A program made the translations under genes and the position numbers. A DNA stretch of 64,000 nucleotides, taken from the NCBI RefSeq assembly GCF_050947875.1, contig NC_134573.1:54300115-54364114 (forward strand). Reading direction: 5' to 3'. Each line of letters opens with the position of its first letter. The first letter of the stretch is position 1. A model generated the notes under the pieces. That model was given only the letters and a program-made list of their open reading frames with translations. It had not been told where the DNA came from and ran no database searches. Shown piece by piece: positions 10,756 to 21,412 of the stretch. The DNA comes from Dermacentor variabilis (taxonomy: Eukaryota; Arthropoda; Arachnida; Ixodida; Ixodidae).

Positions 10756-13497
10756 CCTCTCTCCTCCTTGATGGAGGGCTAGGGCTGAGAATGGGTGTCG
10801 TTGCTGTGGAGACAGGTCGATATAGCCAAAGACTTCTGTGTGAAGATTGCGGGCAGTGTGGTCACCATCAATAGCGAAATTCTGGGTGAGGTTCCTGCGA
10901 CACGCTTCCCAGACTTGAATGTGTCCTTCTCACTTGAGGAATTGGACGCTGCTCTGGCCTCATGCAGGCGCTCATCGTCGCCAGGACCAGACGGCATCAC
11001 CTACGCTGCTTTATGCCACCTAGGTGAAGATGGCCGAAGCAGACTTCTGGAATGTTATAACCAGTCATGGAATGATGGCGTCGTTCCTGAGCGGTGGAAG
11101 TCCAGCCGCTTGATACCACTCCTGAAGCCTAGAAAGTCGCCACTTGACCTAGCATCCTACCGACCCATTGCGCTGTCCAGCTGTGTTGGGAAGGTCATGG
11201 AAAGAATGATTCTCAGCCGCCTAGAATGGTATCTTGAGCGCCACAACGTATACCCCGATGCCATGGCTGGTTTTAGAAGAGGCCGTTCCTCTATTGACAA
11301 CGTCATCGACCTAGTCACGTCTGTACAACAAGAAAAACACCACAAGCGTATATCGGTTGCACTATTCCTCGACGTGAAAAGCGCCTATGATAATGTAACG
11401 CATGAAGCCATCCTTGATGCCCTGGAAAATAATGGAATTGGTGGACGCATGTTTCGGTGGATTCGGAGCTATCTATTCAAAAGATCCTTCTTTGTGCACA
11501 GTGCAGATGGCCGAACTGCTGACCATTACACTAACCGTGGAGTCCCTCAGGGTGGGGTTCTTAGCCCCACTTTGTTCAACCTTGCAATCCTTGGCCTTGC
11601 CGACGTTCTACCACATACAGTAAACCTTTCCATATATGCTGACGACATATGCATATGGGCCTCGGCAGTTACACGTCTCCAGGTGCGTGCACGGCTCCAA
11701 AAAGCAGTGACCCTAACATCATCGTACCTGCGTGCGCAAGGCCTCAGCATTTCGACCGAGAAGTGCGCCTTAGTCGCCTTTACCCACAAGCCCATAACCT
11801 GGTACCCCATTTCTATTGACCACCAACCCATTTCCTACGCAAAAACTCACCGATTCCTAGGCGTTATTATAGACAGAGACCTTTCATGGAGCCCCCACAT
11901 CACATACTTGAAGAAGAGGCTTACTTCTATCTCCCATATATTAAGGTTTCTTGCCGGTAAAACGTGGGGCACATCCGTGGCATCTATGCTTCAACTATAC
12001 AGGACGCTCTTCCTAGGATACTTGCGATACAGCACACCAGTGCTGTCCAATGCTAGCAAAACTAACATCCATGTCCTACAGACAATTCAAGGCCAAGCCC
12101 TACGAACATGTCTGGGGCTACCTCGAAATGCTTCAACTGTGGCAACAATTGCCACCGCGAGAGACCACCCAATAAGGACCTATATAGATATCGACGCACT
12201 CCGGGTGCATGTTCGCCATATATCCAGAGTCCCTGACCACCATCTCGCTCGCTTGCCTGAGAAAAGACCCAAGGCAGCGTTCTCCAGATCAGTTGCGGCT
12301 AACCGGCACTCTTTGTCTTTGAGGCACTCACCCGCAACAAGAACGCCATCCCCTATGTGGTGCTTGAAGAAGCCTCCAGTGTACCTTGCTGTTCCAGGAA
12401 TAGTGAAGAAAGCTAGCCTGACCACCGCGGCTCTCAAGCAGATCACATTGGAACTTCTGCATTCTTCATACGCTAACCGGATTCATGTTTACACGGATGG
12501 TTCCGTCTCGGAAAATTCTACAGGCGCCGTTGTTCTACCATCTCAATCGATCGTCATCAAGTTTAAGACTTCCCATCTAACGACATCTACAGGTTCTGAA
12601 CTGGCCGCCCTTCGCGCTGCTGTCGAATACATTGAAAAAGCACCGCCCAACAAATGGGCAATATTTTGTGACTCGAAAGCAGCCCTCCAGAGTTTGCGAA
12701 GTTTACGACGTGGCAATTATGAACAGCTGGTGTCACAAATCAACGAAACCTGCCATTGTGCATCTGAAAGAGGACATGATATCATATTTCAGTGGCTGCC
12801 GGGACATTGTGGCATCGTTGGTAATCACCTCACCGATGACGCTGCCCGACGTGCCCAGGCTGGCTCACCGACACTCCTTATACCTTTATCCAGAGTCGAC
12901 GCTGCAAGAGAGCTTCGCAGTCTCGCTCGTACAATCACATTAGGTTGCTGGCATACACCACAGAACTCTAAGCGTCGTTTACACAGCCTCGACCCATCAC
13001 TGAACCTTACATTACCAGCGAACCTTCCACGACGTGACGCAACACTGCTGTGTCGGCTGTGGGTAGGAGTAGCATTCACCAACTCCTACAGCTATCGTAT
13101 TGGAATGGCGGATTCACCAATGTGCGCTAAGTGCAAGTGTGAAGAGACCATCAGTCACCTTCTGTGCCACTGTTCTCGCTTCGATAATCAACGTGCGACT
13201 CTCCAGTGTGCCTTGAATAGACTGGATGACAGGCCATTTACGGAAGCGAAGATCTTGGGAGCCTGGCCTCACAGCTCATTGGCCCAGAAAGCAGTTCGAG
13301 CGCTTTGTCGCTACCTGAGGGCAACAGACTTGAGTGCCCGACTATAGACATCCTAAACCTAAGTTCTCTCTCTCTCTCCCTCTTTCACTCCCCATTCCCC
13401 TCCCCGCGTGTAGGGTAGCAAACTGGACTCAGTCTGGTTAACCTCCCTGCCTTTCCGTCTTCCCTTATCTCTCTCTCTCTCCTCTCTTCTCAACCCT
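10756..13497 (+). mobile_element. I-like non-LTR retrotransposon, 5'-truncated
   Basis: The element consists of one RT-RNase H frame and a 3' UTR with GTGTAGGGTAGCAAAC (13408) and GGTTAACCTCCCTGCC, ending in CT-rich repeats. The same 3' UTR motifs recur at 31281 in the second copy. The endonuclease and ORF1 parts are absent, as expected for incomplete target-primed reverse transcription. It sits inside the antisense L2-like LINE. The 5' boundary (about 10756-10788) is inferred. Confidence 0.8.
10789..13347 (+). CDS. Reverse transcriptase-RNase H polyprotein, I-like LINE, 5'-truncated
   Basis: This would copy the element's RNA into DNA at a nicked chromosomal target and degrade the template. 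An uninterrupted frame of about 853 codons follows a TGA at 10786. There is no convincing ATG at the start, since the frame enters from a truncation point. RT motifs in order, counting from 10795: SPGPDGITY (about 62), YRPIALSSCVGK, AGFRRGRSS, ALFLDVKSAYDN (motif A), RGVPQGGVLSP (motif B), IYADDICIW (motif C, YADD at 281-284), RFLGVIIDRDLSW. RNase H follows: YTDGS (566-570), SELAALRAA, FCDSKAAL, FQWLPGHCG (from 665) with LTDDAAR, so all four acidic residues are kept. A C-terminal CAKCKCEETISHLLCHC motif completes the usual layout. The missing N-terminal endonuclease means it cannot retrotranspose autonomously. The absence of internal stops over 2.5 kb suggests a recent insertion. Confidence 0.9.
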   Translation, partial: EWVSLLWRQVDIAKDFCVKIAGSVVTINSEILGEVPATRFPDLNVSFSLEELDAALASCRRSSSPGPDGITYAALCHLGEDGRSRLLECYNQSWNDGVVPERWKSSRLIPLLKPRKSPLDLASYRPIALSSCVGKVMERMILSRLEWYLERHNVYPDAMAGFRRGRSSIDNVIDLVTSVQQEKHHKRISVALFLDVKSAYDNVTHEAILDALENNGIGGRMFRWIRSYLFKRSFFVHSADGRTADHYTNRGVPQGGVLSPTLFNLAILGLADVLPHTVNLSIYADDICIWASAVTRLQVRARLQKAVTLTSSYLRAQGLSISTEKCALVAFTHKPITWYPISIDHQPISYAKTHRFLGVIIDRDLSWSPHITYLKKRLTSISHILRFLAGKTWGTSVASMLQLYRTLFLGYLRYSTPVLSNASKTNIHVLQTIQGQALRTCLGLPRNASTVATIATARDHPIRTYIDIDALRVHVRHISRVPDHHLARLPEKRPKAAFSRSVAANRHSLSLRHSPATRTPSPMWCLKKPPVYLAVPGIVKKASLTTAALKQITLELLHSSYANRIHVYTDGSVSENSTGAVVLPSQSIVIKFKTSHLTTSTGSELAALRAAVEYIEKAPPNKWAIFCDSKAALQSLRSLRRGNYEQLVSQINETCHCASERGHDIIFQWLPGHCGIVGNHLTDDAARRAQAGSPTLLIPLSRVDAARELRSLARTITLGCWHTPQNSKRRLHSLDPSLNLTLPANLPRRDATLLCRLWVGVAFTNSYSYRIGMADSPMCAKCKCEETISHLLCHCSRFDNQRATLQCALNRLDDRPFTEAKILGAWPHSSLAQKAVRALCRYLRATDLSARL

Positions 13498-14520
13498 TCC
13501 GATTCAACGCAAATGGTACTTTTAAGTAAGTCACCCTAAAAAGCTGTGTACAGTTATTGCCTAAGTCTTCTAATTCCAGAAAATTCCTCAAAACGTGGCA
13601 CTTCCCGTTGCAATGTCTACAAATTCCATATATAAGGGTCTCCTTCTCTGTCTATCTCCATACACTGAGTATGAACAAATAATTTATCATCCAGAGGCCT
13701 ACCGATACTGATGCCATTCTCAACCGTCAAAATATGCCATTATGGTCGGACAATGCATGCCGTGTTAATTGGATTGCCTGCATTGCTAACCTGTATATAA
13801 GCGATGTAATGGTTAGCAGTGTATATGAGTGCATTCCATGTTTTTCCCACTTATTTTAAAAATTTAGTTCATTCCATTTTGTCACAAACTACCTCGTTCT
13901 CGCTTATCTTGTAAGCTTTCTTCGAGTCCTTTCAACAGAGCTTTTGGAATTTTCGGTCCTAGATCATTCAGCAGCCTAACGGGAACCTCGTCTAGCCCTG
14001 TCGCTATGCGCTTAGGAATTTTATCTTCGGCTTTCTTGCCACTTGGAACTTCTCACCAGAAGCTCCTTTCTGTCTGGTTCTCGTTCATGCTTTTTTCTTT
14101 TTCTGGAAACCCACCTCGTCCTCGTTTTCAGATAGTTCACATGTTAATTTTCAGGTAATTTAATGCCACGCGCCCCTCTAGTTTGTTCCCGTCTTTGTAT
14201 AACATGCGTTGATATATTGTTCCAGACTTCTATCGTAATAACTCAATGTGGATTCAAAGCATTCTAGGTGCGGCCTTCTTTTCCTCGCGTATTTCTAGGT
14301 TCTTTCTGATAGTATATTTTCCAGTTTTTGTCTACTTCATCCTGAGGAAATCACGCTTTTTATGCGTGCCTATGCTCTCGTGATGTTTGCTGACGTTTGT
14401 ACGTGGCTTTTGGTACCTCCCTGCTCCACCAGCTTTCCGGCTTCCTTTTTTGTTCTTTCCAACAAACATTTTGGTTCTCTTTCCTTATTTATCATCTTAT
14501 TACACCTAAAATTTCAATAT
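13498..14520 (-). mobile_element. L2/CR1-like LINE, 5' part of RT (decayed)
   Basis: Minus-strand translation with shifts shows SREHRHAKKRDFLRMK-like sequence (about 14400), TGLDEVPVRLLNDLGPK (about 14010-13960), then RPLDDKLFVHTQC (about 13700) and a decayed motif-A stretch. These are the N-terminal half of the RT whose C-terminal half lies at 10755-9772. The break falls between motifs A and B, exactly where the I-like element sits. Many stops. The outer 5' limit is approximate. Confidence 0.7.
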
Positions 14521-14639
14521 GCTACTACTCTTTGCTTGGAGGACACTCTGGAGATTCTGCCCATTCTAGATCTGTGCCATTCTGGGTACTCTGCGCCATC
14601 TAGTGAAACTGCCGAGAAGTCTGCGCGTGGTGTCCGAGA

Positions 14640-15105
14640 TAAAAAGCATGATGCGCCAGTGCCTGCGAACGCTGAGAATTGTTCGCTCGCTTGCCGCACA
14701 CCCAGTGGAACATACGCCGTGACCCAAGTTTGCGAGAGGTTCATTCAAAAGCAGCGCATCCCGAGTGAATTTCTGGCGAAGCTAACTGAAACGTTGGCGT
14801 CAAATACGTTCATTAAAACGTGGCACATACCCAGTGTATTTGTGGCGCAGCCTGCTAAATCGTCGGGTTGCTGTCGTGGAGGAACCCGTTTGACGGGCGT
14901 TCGATTCCGTCCCGCATTGCAGAACTTAAGCGGATCGTTTTTGTCATTGCAGAATTGGCGTCAAAGACGTTCATTGAAGGGTAGCACACACCTACTTAGT
15001 CACATACCCAGTGACCCAAGTTGGCATCAAATAGGTTCAGTGAGGAGCGGCACATATGTACGCATTGCCACCTGCTCAGTGAGGCAAGGTTGGTCCGACA
15101 AATGG
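14640..15105 (+). repeat. Degenerate minisatellite-like region, about 45-60 bp units
   Basis: Recurrent variants of a unit built from GCACATACCCAGTG, an AAGTTGGCGTCAAA block and ACGTTCATTGAAG occur near 14690, 14800, 14955 and 15015. Units are strongly diverged and interrupted, near 14870-14945, by unrelated sequence. A 252-codon open frame (14362-15120) runs across it but reads as the repeat in translation, with no known domain. Confidence 0.5.
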
Positions 15106-16061
15106 CTTCGAACTTTGTAACTTTAACGTGGTGCCCTCTAGCCTTTGTAGGGCTAAAATGGAAAACCTGCCTCTGTTATTTGGATAATAATGTCATTTTC
15201 TCCTCTAACTGCAACCAACATTAATGTTTAGATGAAGATCTGCAGTGCGCTGCAAATGCCCGTCTCCAGATCAACACAAAAATTGCACATTTGAAAGCAA
15301 AAGTATAAACGTATTGGATCACGTCATCTCAAAGGATGGCATCCCGCAACACCCTGAAAAGATTACTGCTCGTCTTCAGTTCCCAGTTCTCAACAGCAGC
15401 AGAAATATTAACGCAGTTTCCTCGGCTTCGCGTACTACTTTCGTCGATTTATCCGCAACTTCGTTGCAATAGCGGGTCCTCGACACAAGCTACTGGTTTC
15501 CGGTGCCAGATTCACATGCACTGAAGACTGCGAGTCGGATTTTCAAGCTCTCAAGCAGACCCTTACTTCCGGATCAGTGCTTCCCCACTTCTATGACAAA
15601 GCACTCCATACTGACGCAAGCGCACAGGATATTGGAGTTATACTTCTGCAACGTAATGCGGCCTCTAAAAAGCAAGCTATACCATATGCCAGCCGAACAC
15701 GTTCTCCAGGTAAGTAGAGCTGTGCCATCACATAGCAAAAGTGTCTGGCTATTGTTTCGTCCGGCCAGAAATTTCGCGCATACCATTATGGCCTCCACTT
15801 CACCATCGTCGCCAACCACACATTCTGTGTCGGCTGTCAATAATTAAAAGCATGTCAGGACGCTTAGGAGGTTGGGTACTCCGCTTGCAGGAATATCACT
15901 TTACAATAATGTACAAGTCTGGCAAAAGTCACCACGATGCTGACGCATTTTATCGCTGCTCACTCTCGGTCTTTCCCGGTAAAGCGCCGTCGTCTTCCCC
16001 ATCACGTCGTTCTGACGCTACACCTGCCTCCAAGCAGCTCTCGTTAACGCCCCTTGACTAA
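15105..16061 (+). pseudogene. Ty3/gypsy RT-RNase H fragment
   Basis: In changing frames the plus strand encodes the end of a gypsy RT: LKWKTCLCYLDN (15150-15180; the YLDD centre is altered to YLDN) and CTFESKSINVLDHVISKDGI (15280-15340). It continues with RNase H pieces: HTDAS-like sequence near 15610 (reads LHTDASAQ in one frame), a decayed DHxSLCWLS-like stretch, then GRLGGWVLRLQEYHFTIMYK and SGKSHHDADAFYRC (to about 15960). Stops and frameshifts are frequent. No LTR, gag or integrase accompanies it, so it is an isolated internal fragment. Confidence 0.75.
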
Positions 16062-16994
16062 GTTACTTTCATCAGGCTCTGATTTCGTCTTGCTTCAGTG
16101 CGCCGACCCCTACTGCCGACTCCTACTGTTCCCTCAGCACAGCAATCCGATGCTTTACCAATTCAACAATGGACATTCCAGCGACCCCGGTTGGCGGGAA
16201 AATGGTTAGCAATGAGCGAGGTTATTGGCGAGCGTCGCATGTCGTAGTTATAGTGACGATGAAGGAACTACCACGACAGCTTCACGATAACGGTATGACA
16301 ACAAACATTGTGTTCACATTGTAATGTTTCATGAAATGGAAATTTCACTTTCTGACATTTTACGACAAGATAAAGCTGCTTTTACCGTCCATGGAGTCTC
16401 TGAGCACAACAAACACTTTTATTCATCAATCTATTCTTCATCCCCGCTAAACTATACATGTCACATTACACAATTTCGCTCTTCAACCGACTAACACTGT
16501 TTATGGAGGGCGACTACTAAAATATAAGGGAGTAGAGTCTGTGCAACTAAATACCACGGCACATAAAAGAAACAAAAAGATTTTCATGTTGCAATTAAGA
16601 AACTCTTGCTCCAGGAATACGGCTACACGTAAATACTCACGTACAATTTCTGGTCCATATCACTTTTGATTTCATGTATTGAAATCGTAAGTCTCACTCG
16701 TAAGCATACGTTATTTTTATTACCAAGTATTAACATTCTACTATACTGTATCTGCAGTATGTGTAACACCATGCTGTAGGTTATGTTAACTCTAGTTTCC
16801 TGCACTGCAGTTTCATGCATCATTCATGTTTTGATTTTCGCATTTATTTTCTTTTTCTATACAAATGAATTGATCATTTATTGTTTGTTTTGTAAAATTT
16901 ATCACTTCTACTTACATATTAGACCCGCTACTAGCCTTTGGATATGGGTCTAACCAGTTTCACCTATTTTTATATATTGTAATAAAGAACGTGT
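16062..16994. other. Unassigned
   Basis: AT-rich DNA without recognised features. The AATAAAGAACGTGTAATAAAGG stretch near 16980 resembles tandem poly(A) signals, but no gene end is visible. Confidence 0.35.
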
Positions 16995-17480
16995 AATAAA
17001 GGAAAGAAAAGAAAGTATGCAGGAGGACGTCTGTGTGACGACGAAGAAATGGAGACGACAGCATGACGACAGCATGAGAACAATGGATAGACGACGAGCG
17101 TATGGTGACAATGGCATAATGACGAATGTATCATGATTGCGGTCTCAAAACTTGTGCACGATAGCGGCTTTATGACGATGAGAACGTGACACGGGCGCTA
17201 TAATCACGATTGAATGACTATAATATCATTTACAATATTATTACAAAAGAATTTTGACGTCGATCGAACGACGAAGGCGGTATGACGACAATTGCATGAC
17301 GTGAGGTGGATGACAATGCTCGAATGATGTCGATGGAGTGACCGCGAAGGTATCACTACGATGAACAAATACCTAGTGGCCCAGCAGTGCGCCAACATGA
17401 ATCAATGGGTCAGAATAGAAAGCGTGAGGACGAAGGCATGACGAGAGTTAGATCACGAAGTTGAAATGACGACAATGAAA
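16995..17480. repeat. ATGACG-rich cryptic satellite, block 1
   Basis: Short degenerate units built on ATGACGA, GCATGACGAC and ACAATGGCATGA recur every 15-20 bases with heavy divergence (for example GACGACAGCATGACGACAGC near 17052). The same vocabulary occurs at 22541-22700 and 26540-27490. No coding content. Confidence 0.65.
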
Positions 17481-18126
17481 CCACCACGACGGAATCCCGA
17501 CCAGGAGTACGATGTACTTAGTGACTCAAAGGAGTATTTGCACCAATCGACCCAGCGGTCCAAGCGGGTAGACAACTTGGGTGACTGGGTCGATCGGCCT
17601 AAAAGGTTTGCTAGTTCGATTGGCCAGGCATGTAGTCGGACACAAAGCAGATTGTGATATCATGTGATGCCTGCCGAGGACAACTGCCCGGTCATCTTTA
17701 GGGGCGCAATCCATTAGTAACGATGCACATCGTGGACGCAGCAATTGCAACACACGGGATTTGTAGCACTGCACTCTGGAGCACTTACTGTAGTGAGCAG
17801 TAATATCAGTGAGCAAAAGGACACGGGAATTGTGCTGTTTGTTAATTACTGATGTCTACATGTACTACTGCATGCAGCTCCACGAAGCTTAACGACGTTT
17901 CTTTAGCTGTGCTCGTACTGTCCCTGGACATGTTTAGTGCCGCAAGTTATTGTACTTGCATACATCCTCGTCCCCTCGCGACAAGCTCTGCGGTACTCAT
18001 GAATTTGAGGGAGACAACAACATTTGTTAGAGAAAGATGTGTGGGCCGCCAAAGCTTTGAGCAATACAGAGAGATGCAGTGTAAGCGAAAAAACTCTGCG
18101 CAGACGAAGGCACAAATAACGCATAC
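17481..18126. other. Unassigned
   Basis: Near 17525-17635 there are loosely repeated words (GACTCAAAGG, GACCCAGCGG, GGGTCGATCGG). No gene or transposon domain recognised. Confidence 0.3.
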
Positions 18127-18480
18127 ACGGTGTTTCAGCTAAATTGGGCCAAGTACTGAAAAGAGAACTATAGGCGCTATGCGTGTGGAACTGGGGCAGT
18201 ATTGTTCTGAGCCATATGGAGCACGTCATCTTATCTTTTTTTCCATTCACCAAGCTGGGTAATTAACAAAGATTGCTGAATTACCTTTTTCGATATTAGC
18301 TCTAGCGAAAAATTCGCCTTACAAATGTTGCAGCACACGTGCCGGAACATTGGATTATTTCATCTGTGCCAAGATAACTGTCCTGTTAATTTTTTTGCAC
18401 GCTTTCTCTAAAGTGCGCGAAATTTTAAAAATACCGCGGGACTCCCGACTAACGTGCCGCGATTTTAGGACCCCATCAAG
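18127..18480 (+). mobile_element. Fragment of a dispersed element with GGTGTTTCAGCTAA end
   Basis: The edge CACGGTGTTTCAGCTAA followed by a sequence with no coding capacity resembles the terminus of a widespread arthropod non-autonomous DNA element. I cannot find the matching opposite terminus within the next kilobase, so this is probably a one-ended fragment. Right limit is approximate. Confidence 0.35.
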
Positions 18481-19307
18481 GACACAATAATGTTTCCTCT
18501 GTCTAGTGCCTTCAAATGCAAGTTGAACGAATTACCAAAGGCTGCACCGGACACAGCGGCGCAAGAGAAAAAAAATCTTCAGCGCAGAAGCGGCTGCCGC
18601 GTGCGAATGCGATATGGGACCGGAATCTTTATCGTCGTACTCTCGAGCGGCACGGTCGTCGACTTTGTCGTCGTCAGGGTGTATGTAGTTGGCGCAAATA
18701 CTGACGCGGCAATATTTACAATAATGATGATAATAATTATGATAATTATATTTCGTGTGACAGATAAAATTATAAAAGGCTCGACAAACGTTGCTGTGGC
18801 TGTATCATATAAAACGTTGCTGCAATTGAAACTACAACTGCACTGCACAAATGCAGTCTGAGGCTTCGTAGAGTAATTTCCAAACATCGTTTTCGTATAG
18901 TAGAAAACCGCCGACACGATAGGGAAAGGCGATGGATAGATTCCGGCTCATTGTGGAGATAGCGTAGAGGGGATACCGCCAGACCACATCTGTGCGAGTA
19001 AATATTAAGTGGGAGAATACCACTTGCGACGAAGCTGTTGCACCTCTACACTGTTCTCTGCAGAGCCCGCGCACCGAAGAATATGACGCTGGCCATGGTG
19101 AAAAATAAAGGATGTTTTTTTTTTTAGCTGTAGCAAGCTTTTAAATTTACAGAAATATAAATCACGGCAACGTTATGTTTACCAGTCGAGTTCACGGATA
19201 GGCAGCCTTTATATACAGAAAACTTCCCTCTATTACGTGCGTAATTATTGAAATCACGGTACCTAACTTTCTGATTATCAGCAACAAGTGGCTATATAAA
19301 ATGAGTA
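18481..19307. other. Unassigned, with an AT-rich simple repeat
   Basis: A TAATGATGATAATAATTATG-type low-complexity stretch lies at about 18722-18755. A plus-strand 123-codon ATG frame (18490-18861) runs through it but has no recognised domain and includes the simple repeat, so it is not called. Confidence 0.35.
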
Positions 19308-19700
19308 CTTAAAGGGAAGCTGAAGAGTCTGTCGAATTCAATAAGACGCTCATATACGGATGCGGGAACCTTATAAATCATGCAAGTAAAATTTTGGGGG
19401 GGATTTTTCACTTAGGAGCGACGCAATCCTCGGTTAAAATTGCGCTGTAGCTCCGCCCCCCGTCGAACGCCGCGCGCTGCTGCTGACGCTGACGATGCGA
19501 GCGGAGACCGGAAACCGCGGCGTAGTGACGTCAGCACTGGTGTTACGTTCCTTCGCAGTCTCCGCGACCGTGCCTGACCAGGCTTATTTTTGCGTGCGTG
19601 CCGTCCTAATCTGCTTCGCTCGACCCTACATTTCTTTGTTTGTGTGTATATAGGAGTGGTAGTTGACGTGTGGAGCATCAACTGAACTTGTAGGCCGATC

Positions 19701-19931
19701 ATGTCGGCGTTCTGTGCAGCCTACGCTTGCACGAACACCAGCGGCCGCGACGATGTTCCGATGTTCCATTAGTTCCTGCAAGACAAGAAGTTTTCAGCTA
19801 AGTGGGAGGCTGCTGTGAAGCGAAACAACTTCAAGCGCTCAAGAACAACAGTGTTGTGCTCTAACCACTTCCGTGACGATTACTACCGGAGTTTATCAGT
19901 AATGCGTGCTTTGGGTTCTCATTCGTGTTAG
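19701..19931 (+). pseudogene. THAP-domain (C2CH zinc finger) exon with premature stop
   Basis: From ATG 19701 the frame encodes a THAP DNA-binding domain: FCAAYACTN supplies the first two cysteines (residues 5 and 10), followed by [16 protein letters not shown] (the family's conserved tryptophan) and LCSNHF (third cysteine and the histidine). YYRSLS follows. The frame is broken by TAG at 19770-19772 (codon 24), where related proteins have a residue before FLQDKKF. A second stop at 19929 ends it. THAP domains bind DNA sequence-specifically and form the N-terminus of P-type transposases and many host regulators. Position inside inverted repeats favours a transposase origin. In-frame disruption means it is unlikely to make a working protein from this exon. 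Confidence 0.75.
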
Positions 19932-20579
19932 CACGCTGAACGGAAGGTGCATGTTTATCTTCCACCCTTGACGCAGGTTTCATCACCAAGCGTCGCAAAT
20001 TTTCTATTCGCACGTGTGTTGTGAAACAGCCTGCATGCAGCTACCATAACGCAGTGCAAGCGTAAAGTTTGCATGTGTTGGAAAGCCTGCTCACGCCAGG
20101 GCGCTGCGGTCCCCCTTCTCTCGCACACATAGAGAAACCGACCATCCCACGTATAGCCAACGGAATTCGCCGGTTACGATTAGCGTGCGGATGGCGCGCT
20201 GATGAATGTTATATACTACGCGTGCTACAATAGCCGGTAAACTTTTCCCGCGTTTAAACCGTCTGTGTAGATTGCCGACAGCTTTGGAGCAGCGCACAAA
20301 TGCCGAAGATCGCGTCACCGCTTACGTTCTGCGAGGAGGCATGCAAGAACATAACACTACAGTTATTTGCCCGGAAACGTACTCACTGGAACGCTGAATG
20401 TAGCTTAGCAAAAAACATACTCGCCAAAGAACATTTCCAACATAAGGAGATGCTAGCACTTCGCCCTCGTTCGCGTGGAAAGCAGTGCTTGCACCAGCAT
20501 TTGTTGCTCCTTGGAGAGGCCGGCTCTTCGCAATCGGCTCGTACATGTAGGGTGTAAAGTATAAACCCCTTACAAGTGA

Positions 20580-21078
20580 TCTTGCACGCGACAGCGACAG
20601 CACGACAAGCGAGGCGATGGCTGTCGCGTTCACTCGTCGCCTGCAAGCCGAACTCCAAGCGAGCGACGGCTTTGAGCGACGACTTCCCGGTATGAGGGCA
20701 GCAATATACACGCCGAAACTAGCGTGACGCATGCTTTGTCAATTTAAGTTGATGTGCTTTACTGAAAAAGGAGCATAAAATATTTCAGAAGGTCTTGCAC
20801 TAGGTTCTTATTCTTGCACGTGTAAAATTCAATAGTTTGCTCGTTCCGTGCGACAAACACTTGTATTTGAGTAATGTAAATCCAGTTCGGGCTTCGCACT
20901 ACTGGCTAGTCGCTCATAGCACTTACAGGCCACAAGCGACGAGTTCTAGATTTCTAGAAACGAGCGATCGAGCGACAAGACCGAGCGATCTGTTCAAGCG
21001 ACGGCCCGTTTTGTCGCTCGAAGCCGTCGCCCGTCACTGTCGCGCGCAAAATCGCTCTCGTGGAGTTTGGACTTAACG
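20580..21078. repeat. GAGCGAC-rich inverted pair
   Basis: The left block (20580-20690) contains CGACGGCTTTGAGCGACGA. The right block (20925-21075) contains the same in reverse orientation (minus strand CGACGGCTTCGAGCGACAA), plus many GAGCGA/TCGCTC words. The two sides also share ACTCCA-type flanks in opposite orientation, so this could be a decayed foldback element nested in the THAP transposon. Confidence 0.4.
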
Positions 21079-21412
21079 CCGGACTCCTCAGAGAAATGCA
21101 AGCTCTCGAACTTTGCCATGACCGTCTCAGCAAAACAGCACCAAACTAACTTGCACCGTGCGTCGTGTGTAGCGGCAGCAGTCGGTCCGGACGAACACTA
21201 TTGTTGACGTCACGAGGCGCCCGACCAATCACAGGCGGAAACGAGGCGCGCGAGCTTGGCGTGTCTGCTACTGCACTTTTCTTCGAAATAAAATATGTTT
21301 GCGCTTTCTTTCGCTCAATTTCGATGCAATATACGAATTCAGAGGGTTGAAAACCACGACGTACTGCTCTTCACTCATTTTTTTCTGGAAAAGCTTCCAG
21401 CTTCCCTTTAAG

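Larger units (their letters stand above)
19308..21412 (+). mobile_element. Candidate THAP-type DNA transposon (2.1 kb, decayed)
   Basis: The left end reads CTTAAAGGGAAGCTGAAGAG. The right end, on the minus strand, reads CTTAAAGGGAAGCTGGAAGC, a 15-bp perfect terminal inverted repeat. Subterminal GTGACGTCA motifs are also mirrored (about 19525 and 21206). Inside is a THAP-domain frame (19701), typical of P-element-like transposases, but no further transposase domain was recognised in the remaining sequence. No convincing target-site duplication. The element could also be a repeat carrying a captured THAP exon. Confidence 0.55.
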
